A stretch of DNA of 23,034 nucleotides from the IMG/VR virus record IMGVR_UViG_3300048586_000098, positions 1 through 23,034 of that record; one strand, given 5' to 3'. Both the position numbers and the translations under genes were made by a program. This DNA is from a virus. Shown piece after piece: positions 23,023 through 23,034 of the stretch. The notes beneath the pieces were generated by a model, which was not told where the DNA came from, did no database searches, and worked only from the letters and a program-made list of their open reading frames with translations. Positions within the stretch are counted from its first letter, which is position 1, and every line of letters starts with the position of its first letter.

Positions 23023-23034
23023 ATGAACGTCCTG
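23023..23034 (+). CDS. Start of a further gene (3' truncated by window edge)
   Basis: ATG 23023 follows an AAAGGAAA ribosome site 11 nt after the endolysin stop. Only MNVL is visible, so the product is unknown; position suggests another lysis-linked gene such as a spanin. Confidence 0.5.

Overview
The window is a continuous block of a tailed (siphovirus-type) phage or prophage genome from a high-GC alphaproteobacterium, most likely a Rhodobacterales host such as Paracoccus or Rhodobacter. The signs are the high G+C content, a tail-gene order like that of the Rhodobacter gene transfer agent (GTA), and a HK97-type head module. No integrase, repressor, tRNA or host gene is visible, so integrated versus free cannot be decided here.

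Layout, left to right. (1) Replication, 1-3023: a 5'-truncated Toprim primase-like gene overlaps a P4/D5-type primase-helicase (SF3). It is followed by a gene-free ~400-bp stretch holding twelve AGGGAG/CTCCCT hexamers in near mirror symmetry around base ~2856, a strong candidate replication origin. (2) 3076-4370: an unknown protein, a GC-rich hairpin and an HNH endonuclease. (3) Packaging and head, 4428-12714: TerS, TerL, portal, S49-type protease, HK97-fold capsid, a terminator, a putative decoration protein, a small Ala-rich protein, then connector, adaptor, gp10-like and tail-completion proteins. (4) A small frame-disrupted gene at 12719-12891. (5) Tail, 12895-21002: tail tube, GTA-gp10-like chaperone, tape measure, three tail-tip genes in GTA-like order (Dit-like, hub-like, NlpC/P60-like), a 958-residue tail-tip/host-specificity protein and a tail-associated protein. 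(6) Lysis and cargo, 21027-23011: a three-TM holin-like protein, a one-TM small protein, an opposite-strand orphan PemK/MazF-type toxin gene bracketed by 18-nt inverted repeats, a strong terminator, and a GH19-type endolysin with a peptidoglycan-binding domain. A further gene starts at the right edge.

All genes except the toxin lie on the + strand. Many are joined by 1-20 nt start/stop overlaps, which indicates long, translationally coupled late transcripts. The most unusual parts are the mirror-symmetric hexamer array, the toxin cassette splitting the lysis genes, and the frame-disrupted small gene between the head-tail and tail-tube genes.
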